Positions 1 to 8,291 of a DNA stretch of 11,897 nt are shown one piece after another. Location of the stretch: contig JAAOMT010000608.1 in NCBI GenBank assembly GCA_016748015.1, positions 250,001 through 261,897 on the forward strand. The letters are read 5' to 3'. This stretch comes from Geosiphon pyriformis (taxonomy: Eukaryota; Glomeromycota; Glomeromycetes; Archaeosporales; Geosiphonaceae). The translations under genes were made by a program, and so were the position numbers. Position 1 is the stretch's first letter. Every line of letters starts with the position of its first letter. The notes under the pieces are model-generated. The model saw only the letters and a program-made list of their open reading frames with translations. It made no database searches and had not been told where the DNA came from.

Positions 1-13
1 TTTTAATTTTCAG

Positions 14-97
14 CAAATGCCTCCTCCAATCCTAGATTATACAGTTCAAATAAATTTATTTAGCAAAAAATCATCCATATCTATAGCAGCTCACTAA
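14..97 (+). other. Possible terminal exon of a gene entering from the left edge
   Basis: The first 13 bases end in a pyrimidine-rich stretch and CAG, which looks like a 3' splice site. Reading from base 14 gives 27 codons beginning QMPPPILDYTV and a TAA stop at 95-97. The stretch is short and has no family signature, and its phase cannot be tested because the upstream exon lies outside the window. It could equally be chance. If real, it would be the last exon of a plus-strand gene lying just upstream of the secreted-protein gene at 363. Confidence 0.2.
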
Positions 98-266
98 CTT
101 GTAAAGGTGTTTAATGCAGGTCATCTCCATAGGTGAATAATAGTTGTAATCATTTAAAAGCCCCATCTAATCATTAATAATTTCCTAAAAAGTATGATCT
201 CGTGAGAAGTTGGGCTTAGCAAGTATCCTAAGCATTATCAAAGCCCCTGTGAGAATATTTAAAGTG

Positions 267-274
267 TATATAAA
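267..274 (+). promoter_or_regulatory. TATA box of the 363-944 gene
   Basis: TATATAAA lies 96 bases upstream of the ATG at 363, in a local region that is less AT-rich than the distal spacer. With the usual 30-base offset, transcription would begin near 300 and leave a 5' leader of about 60 bases containing no earlier ATG in the frame of the gene. The position is inferred from sequence alone. Confidence 0.5.
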
Positions 275-362
275 TAATGGTAATGGAGGTAGAGAAATAC
301 CCCATCTTGAAGCTTTACTTCACATTATTGACTACCTCAAAAATCAATAATACTAACAAAAT

Positions 363-944
363 ATGAATTATTATAAAATGAGTCACATGTCCTCATTTAT
401 CATTTCTGCATTCATTCTTGCATTCATGACAATGATCTTGATCCCAAGGGAGGTTGTTGGATGTGGATGTTACGGTCCAAATTCTTGCACCCCCTCGGGA
501 AATTGTCCTTATAATCAGGGATTTCCATCTTCTCCATGTTTCTGCGACTGTTGTCCAGTCTGTAATACATGCGATCAACTTTTCCAAGGTTGTGCCGAAA
601 AGGCCTACTATCAAGTTTATAATCTCACTCTGGATCCACCAATCACACCACCCTTCTTGGTTGCAAAAGTTGGACAACCAATTCAAACTAGAACTGTCAT
701 TTCGCAATCTACTAATAAATGGAGAGCCATACTGAATGGATATGAGTTTTGCATTCGTCCTGAGTTGCCTAAGGGTTTAAAATTTGGATTGAATGACACT
801 ACAAGCTCCCCCTCTCAGTATAGTGTTTATCAATTGTCTGGCACCCCAGAGATTATTTCTTCACCTAATACCTATAAAGTCATTTTTAAAGGTAGTGCAG
901 AGTTATTAAGTACCTTTGAATTTACTCTTGCTGCGGTTTATTAA
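363..944 (+). CDS. Small secreted Cys-rich protein with a He_PIG/cadherin-like C-terminal domain
   Basis: Single-exon gene of 193 residues. The N-terminus is a signal peptide: polar MNYYKMSHM, then a hydrophobic core at about residues 11-27, with cleavage likely near residue 33. A second ATG at residue 6 would work equally well as a start. Residues 34-77 carry eleven cysteines (34, 36, 42, 48, 59, 61, 63, 64, 67, 70, 77) mixed with Pro, Gly and Asn, suggesting a disulfide-rich module. The remainder resembles the putative Ig (He_PIG, cadherin-like) fold: VGQP at 103-106, then LPKGLKF at 135-141 and LSGTP at 158-162, spaced as the LPxGL and SGTP hallmarks of that fold. Sequons occur at N87 and N144. 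The protein is probably exported to the wall or apoplast. Its role, perhaps adhesion or as an effector, is unknown. I do not recognise a named gene. Confidence 0.8.
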   Translation: MNYYKMSHMSSFIISAFILAFMTMILIPREVVGCGCYGPNSCTPSGNCPYNQGFPSSPCFCDCCPVCNTCDQLFQGCAEKAYYQVYNLTLDPPITPPFLVAKVGQPIQTRTVISQSTNKWRAILNGYEFCIRPELPKGLKFGLNDTTSSPSQYSVYQLSGTPEIISSPNTYKVIFKGSAELLSTFEFTLAAVY

Positions 945-986
945 TTTAGATATAATATTGTTTTGAATAATTTTGGGGCCTGTTTC

Positions 987-1073
987 AAATTTGTTTATAT
1001 TTAAATTTGTTTTTATTTAAATTTATTTGTATTTAAATTTGTTTGTATTTAAACTTGTTTGTATTTAAATTTG
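987..1073. repeat. 16-bp tandem repeat, five copies plus a partial sixth
   Basis: The unit AAATTTGTTTGTATTT repeats with exact 16-base spacing at 987, 1003, 1019, 1035 and 1051, followed by half a copy from 1067. Copies differ by one or two substitutions and no indels. It begins 43 bases after the stop codon of the 363-944 gene, so it probably lies in that gene's 3' untranslated region or just past it. A likely poly(A) signal, AATAAA, follows at 1164-1169. Confidence 0.85.
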
Positions 1074-3681
1074 AATGTAAAAGACGCATGAATTGTGTTA
1101 TTTTAAAGTTTGAATTTAAATTTATCAAGATAAAAATTGTGTATTTTCAAATAACAATGCACAAATAAAATTGCAAATTTGACATTAGCATAGCTATTGA
1201 TAGCTTGGAAGAATTGAATTTTAAGTTTTAGCAGGAATTATGAAAAATTATTTCTATCAAATATTGCTAATATGCTAAATAATACTTCTATAAATAAATG
1301 ACGAATTTTTAAATACAATGGGTCACAGAAGAAATCGAACAGTAAAATAATTCAAATTATTTATTATTATTTTTATTTAAGAGTTGTATACAAAACAGGA
1401 AATTCATTTTAATTATCAAGACTTCAAAGTAAATTGGTATTAATAATATTTTCTTTAAAATTCTGAATTCTTAAAACTTCTGCACGAGAAAATGAAAACA
1501 TATATTTGGTTGTACAAATATTTAAAAATGAATAATATGTTATTCAATTCATTGATTTTGAAAAATATTTAATTATCATTAAAGTAAAAAAAAAACAAGG
1601 TCTTTTTTTGCCTAATTTTATTCAAAATTAATTTTTGTATTCAATTTATTGAAATTTATATCTAATAAAATGAACAATGAAATAAAAATATATAAAAGGG
1701 TAAATAAGATTATATTATTTATAAATATCAGAATTTATTTATAAATTATATAATATTTAGTCAAAAAACAAGATTATTAATTTTTAATATTTAAATCAAT
1801 GTGAAATACTTATTGCTAAATTTAAATAGTTAAATAAAATTATCTTATTTCTATTTAAAAAAAAAATTTAGAACTTTTTTTATGTTTAATTTCTCCTGTA
1901 AATCTGTGAATCATTGTATATTCATATAAAAGAACAAAATTTATTACAAAATTGCTTTTGATATTGTTTCAGAAAGGAGACTTAATTTAAAAGTTTTTGC
2001 TTGATCATACCCATGTTGAGTTCTCAAAGAAAAAAAATATTATCCGGCTAAAATCGAGGACTTTGAAAATGAGGTGTATTTTGATTATTTACCATCTTGT
2101 ATAATAATGATGTGATGCATTTTGTTCCTTCCCACAACAGTATTAAAAGCTTTTATTAGTATTATTATATTAATAAAGATATTATTTATTTTAAAATTAA
2201 CACTTAATATTATACATAAAGCTAATAATAATATTGTTTTTCTCGCAAATTCAGAAACACCTTTTTATTTGAAAGACTAAATCAGCATCTTATTTCAAAA
2301 TTCTTTAAAATTTAAAGCTTTCGTGTTATGTAAATCAGATTTCTATTATAGCAGCAAATCAGGTTTGTTACCTAAAATTGAAAAATTTCATGAGGTTGTA
2401 TTTCTAATGACGATTCGAACTTTACTTTCTATAAATTTTTCAATGAATGAATAATTTTTCATTTCGAAAATCATACTTTATAAGTAAATAAAAGTCTAAG
2501 GAGAGATCTCTGAATAAAAAGTTAAATTTTAAAAAATACCCTTATGATATGCCTCACTAGAAATATTTTATCCTATTTTTTTTATTCAAAACTTTGGTAA
2601 TCTCGCCACATTTTAATTAAAAGGCTTAAAAACTCTTAAAAATTTTCAACATCAGAATTTATTATACCTAATCTTAATATATATTATATATGTAATAAAT
2701 ATTTAAATTCAAAATATAAGGCTCTAACAAATAAACCTTTTCTGATGAATATCCATTGTTCTTTTACTGCATTATTATTTGTATTTTTGATGCAGGGTTA
2801 AAAATATTGGAGATTTAAATCGTGAACTTCTTTTCTTGTTTGGTTCACTTAATATTTGGATCTCTTTTTAAAGTTCCAAGCTAAAAGCTCTGGTGAAGCT
2901 TTATACACATGAAACCTTAAAAGAAACACTAAAAAGTTTTTAATTAATTGATCTTTTATATTTTAAACCGTGTGAAAATAAAATTATTTATATTATATAA
3001 TAATTTTCGAATTTTTTGCATTGTTTTTTCGTTGAAATAGGGTCAACCTGCACAATTCAGTATACTTTTTCTTAAGAGTAAATCCAAAAAAAGAGGGTTT
3101 CAAAATTTTTAAGGATAAAGTGCTTTTCAATTTTACTAATTTGCTATTTTCTTTGTTTCACTCATTAATTATTTAAATTTTATTGGTCTCATTTTGCTAA
3201 AGATAAATAATTTATAATAAAAATCTATTTCAAACAAATTATCTAATTAACATGAAAACTTATATTTAGGTTCACCATAAATTTTAAATATATGAATTTG
3301 TTCAAATTGTGTAAAGAGACCAGTATTATATTCAAAACTTAATTTGAATTCAAGAAATTTTGTTTTAAAATACTAATATCAAATAACTTTAATAAATGTA
3401 ATATTTATTAAAAAGGTTCAAATGCTTGTTAATATTGTTATTTGCATCAAAATATTATGAAATTATCTTTTTAATTTTCATTATTCATTTAAAATAACAA
3501 TGAATTAAAAAAAATTCAAAATGCATTCAAATTTTTTTTTGAATAGCTTTAAAATTTTAAGAACTTTAATAATATTTACAAGTAAAAGCTCAAAAGAGAA
3601 ACTGCATCTGTTGATCAAACTTTTATTATTAATACCTTAATGACATTATTAAAAAAAATATTGCTCAAAAAGATGGGGTTT

Positions 3682-3689
3682 TATATAAG
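3682..3689 (+). promoter_or_regulatory. TATA-like box upstream of the second secreted-protein gene
   Basis: TATATAAG follows a GGGG run and lies about 340 bases upstream of the ATG at 4026. It is 146 bases upstream of a 23-codon ORF at 3828-3899. It may drive the 4026 gene with a long leader containing that upstream ORF, or it may be chance in AT-rich DNA. Confidence 0.25.
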
Positions 3690-4025
3690 CATAAGATACT
3701 TACTTAATCATAATGCAAATTCAAACTTGTTTGACTTCTAAAATTTTATTGGTTTATTGATTTAACTAATAAATTCTTAATTCCACAAAACTCTCTTAAT
3801 TATTAATTCTCACCAATAATACCGAAAATGGTTATTCAGCCTTCAATCAAGTTTAAATGGACAAAGCTAGAAAAAAACAAAAAAAGCCACTTCAGATAAG
3901 CAAAGCCTCTCAAAAATTCATTGCCACTAAAAAAAACATGATATCGATAAATAGAAAATCAATTTCGACGTCTGGTTTCTGAACACTTTTAAAGTTGAAT
4001 TCACTGATTGCTTACACACACAAAA

Positions 4026-4419
4026 ATGAATTTTAGATCTCTTTTGTGCCGTTACAACCTTTTTATGATTTCCCTTTTCCTGAGTTATGTTATGTTAATC
4101 AATTCATTGCCAGTTTCTGATATAGCCGAAGGTTCACAGTCAGTGAACCAATACAGTAATGATAACGGTAATGGTAACAACGGTCCACAAAATGAAAATT
4201 TTGACAGCAAAAATTATGAAGGAAGTATCAACAGGGATTCAAATATTAATGGTAAATATAATGCGCAATCTTTTAATAGAAATAGGATTTATTAACAGAA
4301 ACTTTTAAAATGAAGGACAACAAAATGATGACAATAACGACGATGAATTTAATGATCCTGAAGATAATCTCATTTTTGTAACCGTCGAAGATATCTGGGG
4401 TATAGGTTTCTTTAGTTAG
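4026..4419 (+). CDS. Small secreted Asn/Asp-rich protein, two exons
   Basis: Proposed exons are 4026-4251 and 4316-4419, giving 109 residues. The start is the first ATG of the frame (MNFRSLLCRY). A strong hydrophobic core spans residues 11-27, with signal-peptide cleavage likely near residue 28-31. The mature part is low in complexity: NQYSNDNGNGNNGPQNEN, then an acidic segment NDDNNDDEFNDPED, then a hydrophobic end VTVEDIWGIGFFS. Read without splicing, the first frame stops at 4293-4295 and the acidic tail lies in another frame. Removing the 64-nt GT-AG interval 4252-4315 (donor GTAAAT, TTAAC branch-like site about 20 bases before the AG) joins the two in phase. AATAAA at 4510-4515 is a plausible poly(A) signal. 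Asn-rich hydrophilic secreted proteins are common candidate effectors in mycorrhizal fungi, but no homologue is recognised. The alternative is a frameshifted pseudogene. Confidence 0.55.
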
Positions 4420-5406
4420 CCCTTGAACAATCATGTCAATCAAGCAGCATTTTCTTATCCTTTAATGTGGAAAGTTATTTTTTTTCAATAATGCAACGAA
4501 TTCTCTATTAATAAAATCTGTTGTTTTCAAACAATTTAGTCCAACTGTTTGGGCACATCAATAGTTTATTTTTTTTCCAGTTTTTTTTGTATATTAAATA
4601 AAAATTAATGAACTTAATTTGTATTGATATGAAATTATTATAAAAATACATGTTTATGTAAGAAAAACTATTCATTAATAGCTTACATTTATTTTAAAGA
4701 AATCAATTATTCCAAAATTAAAGGTAAAATTTTTACTTGGTGTGATTATTGTATTCAAGGATGCTTCTAAATATAGGCATTTTCTTTTTTCTATTTCAAT
4801 TTCAAAGAAAAATTAATCGGTTAATCAGGCTATATTTGCTAACAAAAAATTGTCATTTTTGAAATAAATTGCAAGAAAATAGTGTAATCTGAACTTTGAT
4901 TCACTAAAAAACGAATTGAAGCTGGAAGAAATTTAACCAAAGTGAGTTCAAATATGGAAACGTTAATATTAAAATATTTACCAATAAGTTCTTTATTGAA
5001 AATAGGGTTTTTTATAGAATTTATATCATTCCGAGAATTTTTTTTGGAAATTCTAAAAATCACAATTGAAAAAATCTTTGACTCATGATGTTTGACAAAG
5101 TTTTTATCACTAAAGTATACTTTGAAAAACTTTTTATTTTAATTTTTATTCAGAATATTATAAAGATTCTTTCAAATGATATAAAATTTTAAATACTTGG
5201 GGCTTTCATTTATAAGCTTATTGATAATTCCACCCAAGCTAAGAATTTTTGTAAAATTAACATTCATAAGATGCCTTAAAAAAAAAATTTCGAAATTGTC
5301 TTATTTTTTAATAAAAGCATCAAATATTCGGCTTCTCAAGCTTACTCTTGTTCACTTAGTTTCAAGTGAGTTAGGGAAACAAAAAACCAATAATTTTTTT
5401 TTATGA
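4420..5406. other. AT-rich spacer with no gene seen
   Basis: Apart from the presumed 3' untranslated region of the 4026 gene, this stretch holds only short AT-biased frames on both strands. These have Lys/Ile/Phe-rich translations typical of noncoding AT-rich DNA. No start context, splice pattern or motif supports any of them. Confidence 0.55.
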
Positions 5407-5853
5407 AAATTAATAGAAAAATGTCTAAAAATCACTAAATTTTGTCTCACTCCTCTCAGCCCTAATTCTCTCAATATTGTTTTTATCTCGTTAACCTTTT
5501 CTGCGAGTACACCGAAAATTTACCGATTAAACCAATATTATAACTTTGTAGACGATAAAACCCAATATCCTGATTTATCACACTACAGTTTCGTGGTGCA
5601 TGGATATAAGTTTAAATTGAAATTATTGTATGTGACATTAAAGCGAGCGGCCAATCCAGCCCTTTGAATCTATACCCCTTTATCACATAATAATTTGGCA
5701 TTGGAAAAAGGTATACGTGGCCATGTTGATGTTTCAGGTTCTGGTGGTAATCTAACCGTTACTTATAAAAGAATGTTATTGGAGTTAGAACTCATTATAT
5801 TAATACTAATTATGTTAAAAGAGGTTGAATTTGAAAGATTTTATTTTAAATAA
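5407..5853 (+). pseudogene. Broken coding relic, product unknown
   Basis: One plus-strand frame runs 148 codons from 5407 to a TAA at 5851-5853, interrupted once by TGA at 5665-5667. No ATG occurs in the frame before the TGA. A splice-acceptor-like CTCTCAG ends at 5459. Directly after it, SLNIVFISLTFSAS resembles a signal peptide. The middle includes QYPDLSHYSFVVHGYKFKL, and past the stop comes GHVDVSGSGGNLTVTYK. The central 5500-5770 part is visibly less AT-rich than its surroundings, as expected for former coding DNA. A secreted-protein origin is inferred. I could not place it in a family, and any likeness to the C-terminal domain of the 363-944 protein is too weak to claim. Confidence 0.4.
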
Positions 5854-6894
5854 ATGAATATGTAATTAGGTTAGAAAAAAGTAGGTGCAAGTTCAAATCT
5901 CTTGTAAATAATTCTTTCTTAAAATGGCAAAGGTAGGAGGGTAAATAGTTTGTAGAAATGCATGTATTTAGGTAAAAGATTAGCCATCAATAACTTTATC
6001 ATTTTTAACAAACCAAGATTTTTTAAAAAGTCGTAAGGCTAATATTTATAAAAGAATTATCTCTAGCCCTCTTAAAATTTTCTTTAATATCTTAAATATC
6101 TCAGACATTATTAAGTATGCTTCAAATTTACATGATTAATTAAATCTTTTAATAAAAATAAAATTATTGAAATCAAAAGAAAATGGTAAACTTGATATCG
6201 GGCAAATGAATAAACTTTGATTGTTAAAAATATTATATTTTATTATATTAGTTTTTTTATTTTATTTTTAGCATTTTTTTACTTTTAAATATTGGTATTT
6301 AGAATAATTATTTTTAGGATTGATTTTTTTATTTTATTAAATATTTTATAAACTTTCTGATTTTGAGCAATATTTTTTTAAAATCTTTTAAAATATTTAA
6401 AATAATTATTATTGTTTTTATAAAAACTATTAGAATGTACAATTTTCAATATTGAAAATTCAATTTCAACAAAATTAAGATAAATTTTTTTAAAAAATAT
6501 ATCAACTGAACTATAACTAATTATCAGTTTCAATTTTTTTTACACGTCAAAATATATTATATAATTTATAATATATCATGAAAATAGTCAAGGTAAAAAA
6601 TATATTAACTTTAAAATATTATGTTATACTTTAAACAATTTTTACTTATTTAGGTTGAATTAAAATTGTAAATAAACAAAATTTTTCTTGAAATATGGTT
6701 GAAAAATTTAGCAAATGATTCTCAAAATATTTTTTTCTTAAATATAGAATTTCATTATTTATTCGGTTTCTAGAATTTTATATTTTTAACAGCGTGACCC
6801 AAAAACGTGCAATGGGATTGTTTATTGAATAGAGTTGTTTTGTTTTCGAAAGATGGTGTGGAGAATTGAGAATGATGAATCTCATCACGAGGAC
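5854..6894. other. AT-rich spacer with no gene seen
   Basis: Extremely AT-rich, with many T and A runs and stops in every frame. Base composition becomes more balanced after about 6790, on approach to the promoter of the next gene. A tRNA-like loop near 5885 was checked and rejected. Confidence 0.6.
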
Positions 6895-6927
6895 TCTGAA
6901 ACAACTATTAGTCCGTAACGTTTCAGA
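6895..6927. promoter_or_regulatory. Perfect 8-bp inverted repeat next to the TATA box
   Basis: TCTGAAAC at 6895-6902 and GTTTCAGA at 6920-6927 form a perfect inverted repeat with a 17-base spacer, ending two bases before the TATA box. Each arm contains TGAAAC, the core of the Ste12-type pheromone response element (TGAAACA in yeast), in opposite orientations. Binding by a Ste12-like factor is an inference from the motif only. Confidence 0.4.
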
Positions 6928-6929
6928 TT

Positions 6930-6938
6930 TATATAAAA
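6930..6938 (+). promoter_or_regulatory. TATA box of the 7062-7736 gene
   Basis: TATATAAAA lies 132 bases upstream of the ATG at 7062. Transcription starting about 30 bases downstream would place two short upstream ORFs (ATG at 6987 and at 7034) in the leader. Confidence 0.5.
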
Positions 6939-6986
6939 ACACCTAGTTCTTAGGATTGCATGTGATCGTGTACAATCCCAAATATT

Positions 6987-7120
6987 ATGAATAAAAATTT
7001 TCCAACACATCAATTCTTGTCCACTTTAACAATATGATATGCCTTGTCGAGACTGATTGGCATGATTCATCAAATCCAAGTTTTGTGTTTATCAAACATT
7101 CTAAATACGAAGAAATTTAG
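6987..7120 (+). promoter_or_regulatory. Two overlapping upstream ORFs in the leader of the 7062 gene
   Basis: A 16-codon ORF runs 6987-7037 and ends in ATGA, where the ATG at 7034 opens a second ORF of 28 codons ending at 7120. That second ORF overlaps the start of the main frame at 7062. If transcription starts just past the TATA box, both would be translated before the main ATG and would lower its use, favouring a start further downstream such as 7242. This is inferred from arrangement alone. One of these ATGs might instead belong to an unrecognised first exon. Confidence 0.3.
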
Positions 7121-7736
7121 TCAGTCATCCATTCCTACTAATCATAATAGCAAGGCGAAAACTATAAAATTAATTGAATCGCCAAAAAATTTCTGGTCAT
7201 TTCTTGGCCTCAGATTTGTGAGACCAAAAGTAATTAGCACCATGTTATCGAAATCGCCTTCATCACTATCGAAGGCTAAAAATTTCATACAAGAATCAAA
7301 TGTTTTATTCTCACTTTTTTTGACGATTTCATTTTTTGTTTTCTTAACTTCCACGATTGTCGGCTCCATGCCGATTTCATCATTTCTTAATGAAGATAAT
7401 CTTTACATTGATGACATATTCATTGATCCTAATAAAATTAGCCAATCAATAGAACCCTTGATAAGACCAGAAGAACCATTTGACAAAACTGATGATTATC
7501 CAAACCAGTTATCAAAACTTCCTAAAAAATCCCAGCCTCCAAACAACGATAATAATCTCCAAAAGGAGCCATTAAACTTTTTCCTTGATCACTACTTGGA
7601 AGATATCTTGCACCCAAAATCCCCACCACAAAATTTGCCAGTACCACAAAAATTGCCACCTTTTCGATTGAGAATAAATCCACAGCCTCCTCAAAGTAGC
7701 CCCGTAGTAATTCCAACACCAACTATGAACAATTAA
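7062..7736 (+). CDS. Predicted secreted or membrane-anchored protein with a Pro-rich tail
   Basis: The main frame allows 224 residues from the ATG at 7062, or 164 from the ATG at 7242. From 7242 (numbering used here), residues 21-40 form one hydrophobic stretch, VLFSLFLTISFFVFLTSTIV, followed by GSMPISS, a good signal-peptide cleavage context. This makes a secreted product likely. From 7062 the same segment would be preceded by 80 basic, Ser/Lys-rich residues and would act as a signal anchor of a type II membrane protein. The mature part is hydrophilic and acidic around residues 50-90, then strongly Pro/Gln/Asn-rich to the end (PPQNLPVPQKLPPF, NPQPPQSSP), with no cysteines. No catalytic motif or known domain is seen. 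The frame continues without ATG above 7062 only to a stop at 7035. Candidate lineage-specific secreted protein, function unknown. Confidence 0.55.
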   Translation: MIHQIQVLCLSNILNTKKFSQSSIPTNHNSKAKTIKLIESPKNFWSFLGLRFVRPKVISTMLSKSPSSLSKAKNFIQESNVLFSLFLTISFFVFLTSTIVGSMPISSFLNEDNLYIDDIFIDPNKISQSIEPLIRPEEPFDKTDDYPNQLSKLPKKSQPPNNDNNLQKEPLNFFLDHYLEDILHPKSPPQNLPVPQKLPPFRLRINPQPPQSSPVVIPTPTMNN

Positions 7737-8291
7737 AAATTTTCTGAATCTTAGAATATAAGACAATGTATATTGACGTGTTTAATTACAAATTTGAATC
7801 GAATGAGAATTCGGGATTCTAGTTTCCTTTAAAGTTTAAATGATTCAAAGACGAGTTTCCCGATTATTTAAATGATTAAATCTCGAAATTTCGGTAAAAA
7901 TATCTTTTAATATTTTTAAATTCTAGTCTCCAAATTAATAACATTTTTTATTATATTAATTTAGAAGAATCATTATTACTAGATTTAAAATCAATGACGA
8001 TAGAAGATACTACCAATTAGTATATAAGACAATTAGGAAGAACCATAAGCTAACTTCGAAAAAAATAAGGCACATAAAAATTTGGCAAAACCTTCATGGA
8101 TATGTAAACTGCAAATACTATCAATGAAGTAATTAGAAATAATTCGAATTAGCAAGTCTACATGCCTACATGCCTGTATTACTCATCTCCATAATCCGTT
8201 AATGTTAACACTATTTTGGATGATAACAAGCATGTTTTATGGCCTTTTCATTTCAAAACTTAATAATATTAAGTGATCAACGTGACATTTA
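7737..8291. other. Intergenic stretch between converging genes
   Basis: Lies between the 3' ends of the plus-strand gene ending at 7736 and the minus-strand pseudogene ending at 8292, so it should contain both 3' regions. No ORF or RNA gene is supported. A tiny direct repeat, CTACATGC twice, occurs near 8159-8173. Confidence 0.5.

Larger units (their letters stand above)
945..4025. other. Long AT-rich spacer with no convincing gene
   Basis: About 3.1 kb between the first two secreted-protein genes. It is dense in A and T homopolymers, with stops in all frames. A 16-bp tandem repeat lies at its left end, listed separately. A short coding-like frame occurs at 2020-2115 (31 codons, including PAKIEDFENEVYFDYLP, without a start), possibly a transposon or gene relic. 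A TATA-like box and a 23-codon ORF at 3828-3899 lie near its right end. I see no RNA gene, no transposase frame and no terminal inverted repeats. Confidence 0.6.

Noticed and set aside
393-735. ORFs in other frames overlapping the first secreted-protein gene
   Set aside because: They are shadows of the 363-944 frame, which has a signal peptide, a cysteine pattern and a domain-like C-terminus.
4008-4025. Upstream extension of the 4026 gene to 4008
   Set aside because: The codon at 4008 is TTG. The first ATG, at 4026, directly begins a good signal peptide.
4839-5063. Minus-strand 74-codon ORF
   Set aside because: Lys/Ile/Phe/Asn-rich translation of AT-rich DNA, with no motif, splice context or promoter.
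5197-5406. Plus-strand 69-codon ORF
   Set aside because: It begins at TTG, which is not a credible eukaryotic start, and the translation is AT-biased without recognisable features.
5850-5915. tRNA-like GTTCAAATC loop
   Set aside because: The stem bases around the T-loop do not pair over five positions, and no acceptor or anticodon stem could be drawn.
7044-7061. Upstream extension of the Pro-rich protein to 7044
   Set aside because: The codon at 7044 is TTG; the first in-frame ATG is at 7062.
7142-7766. Minus-strand ORFs opposite the Pro-rich protein
   Set aside because: They are antisense shadows of the plus-strand frame, without starts in good context or any motif.
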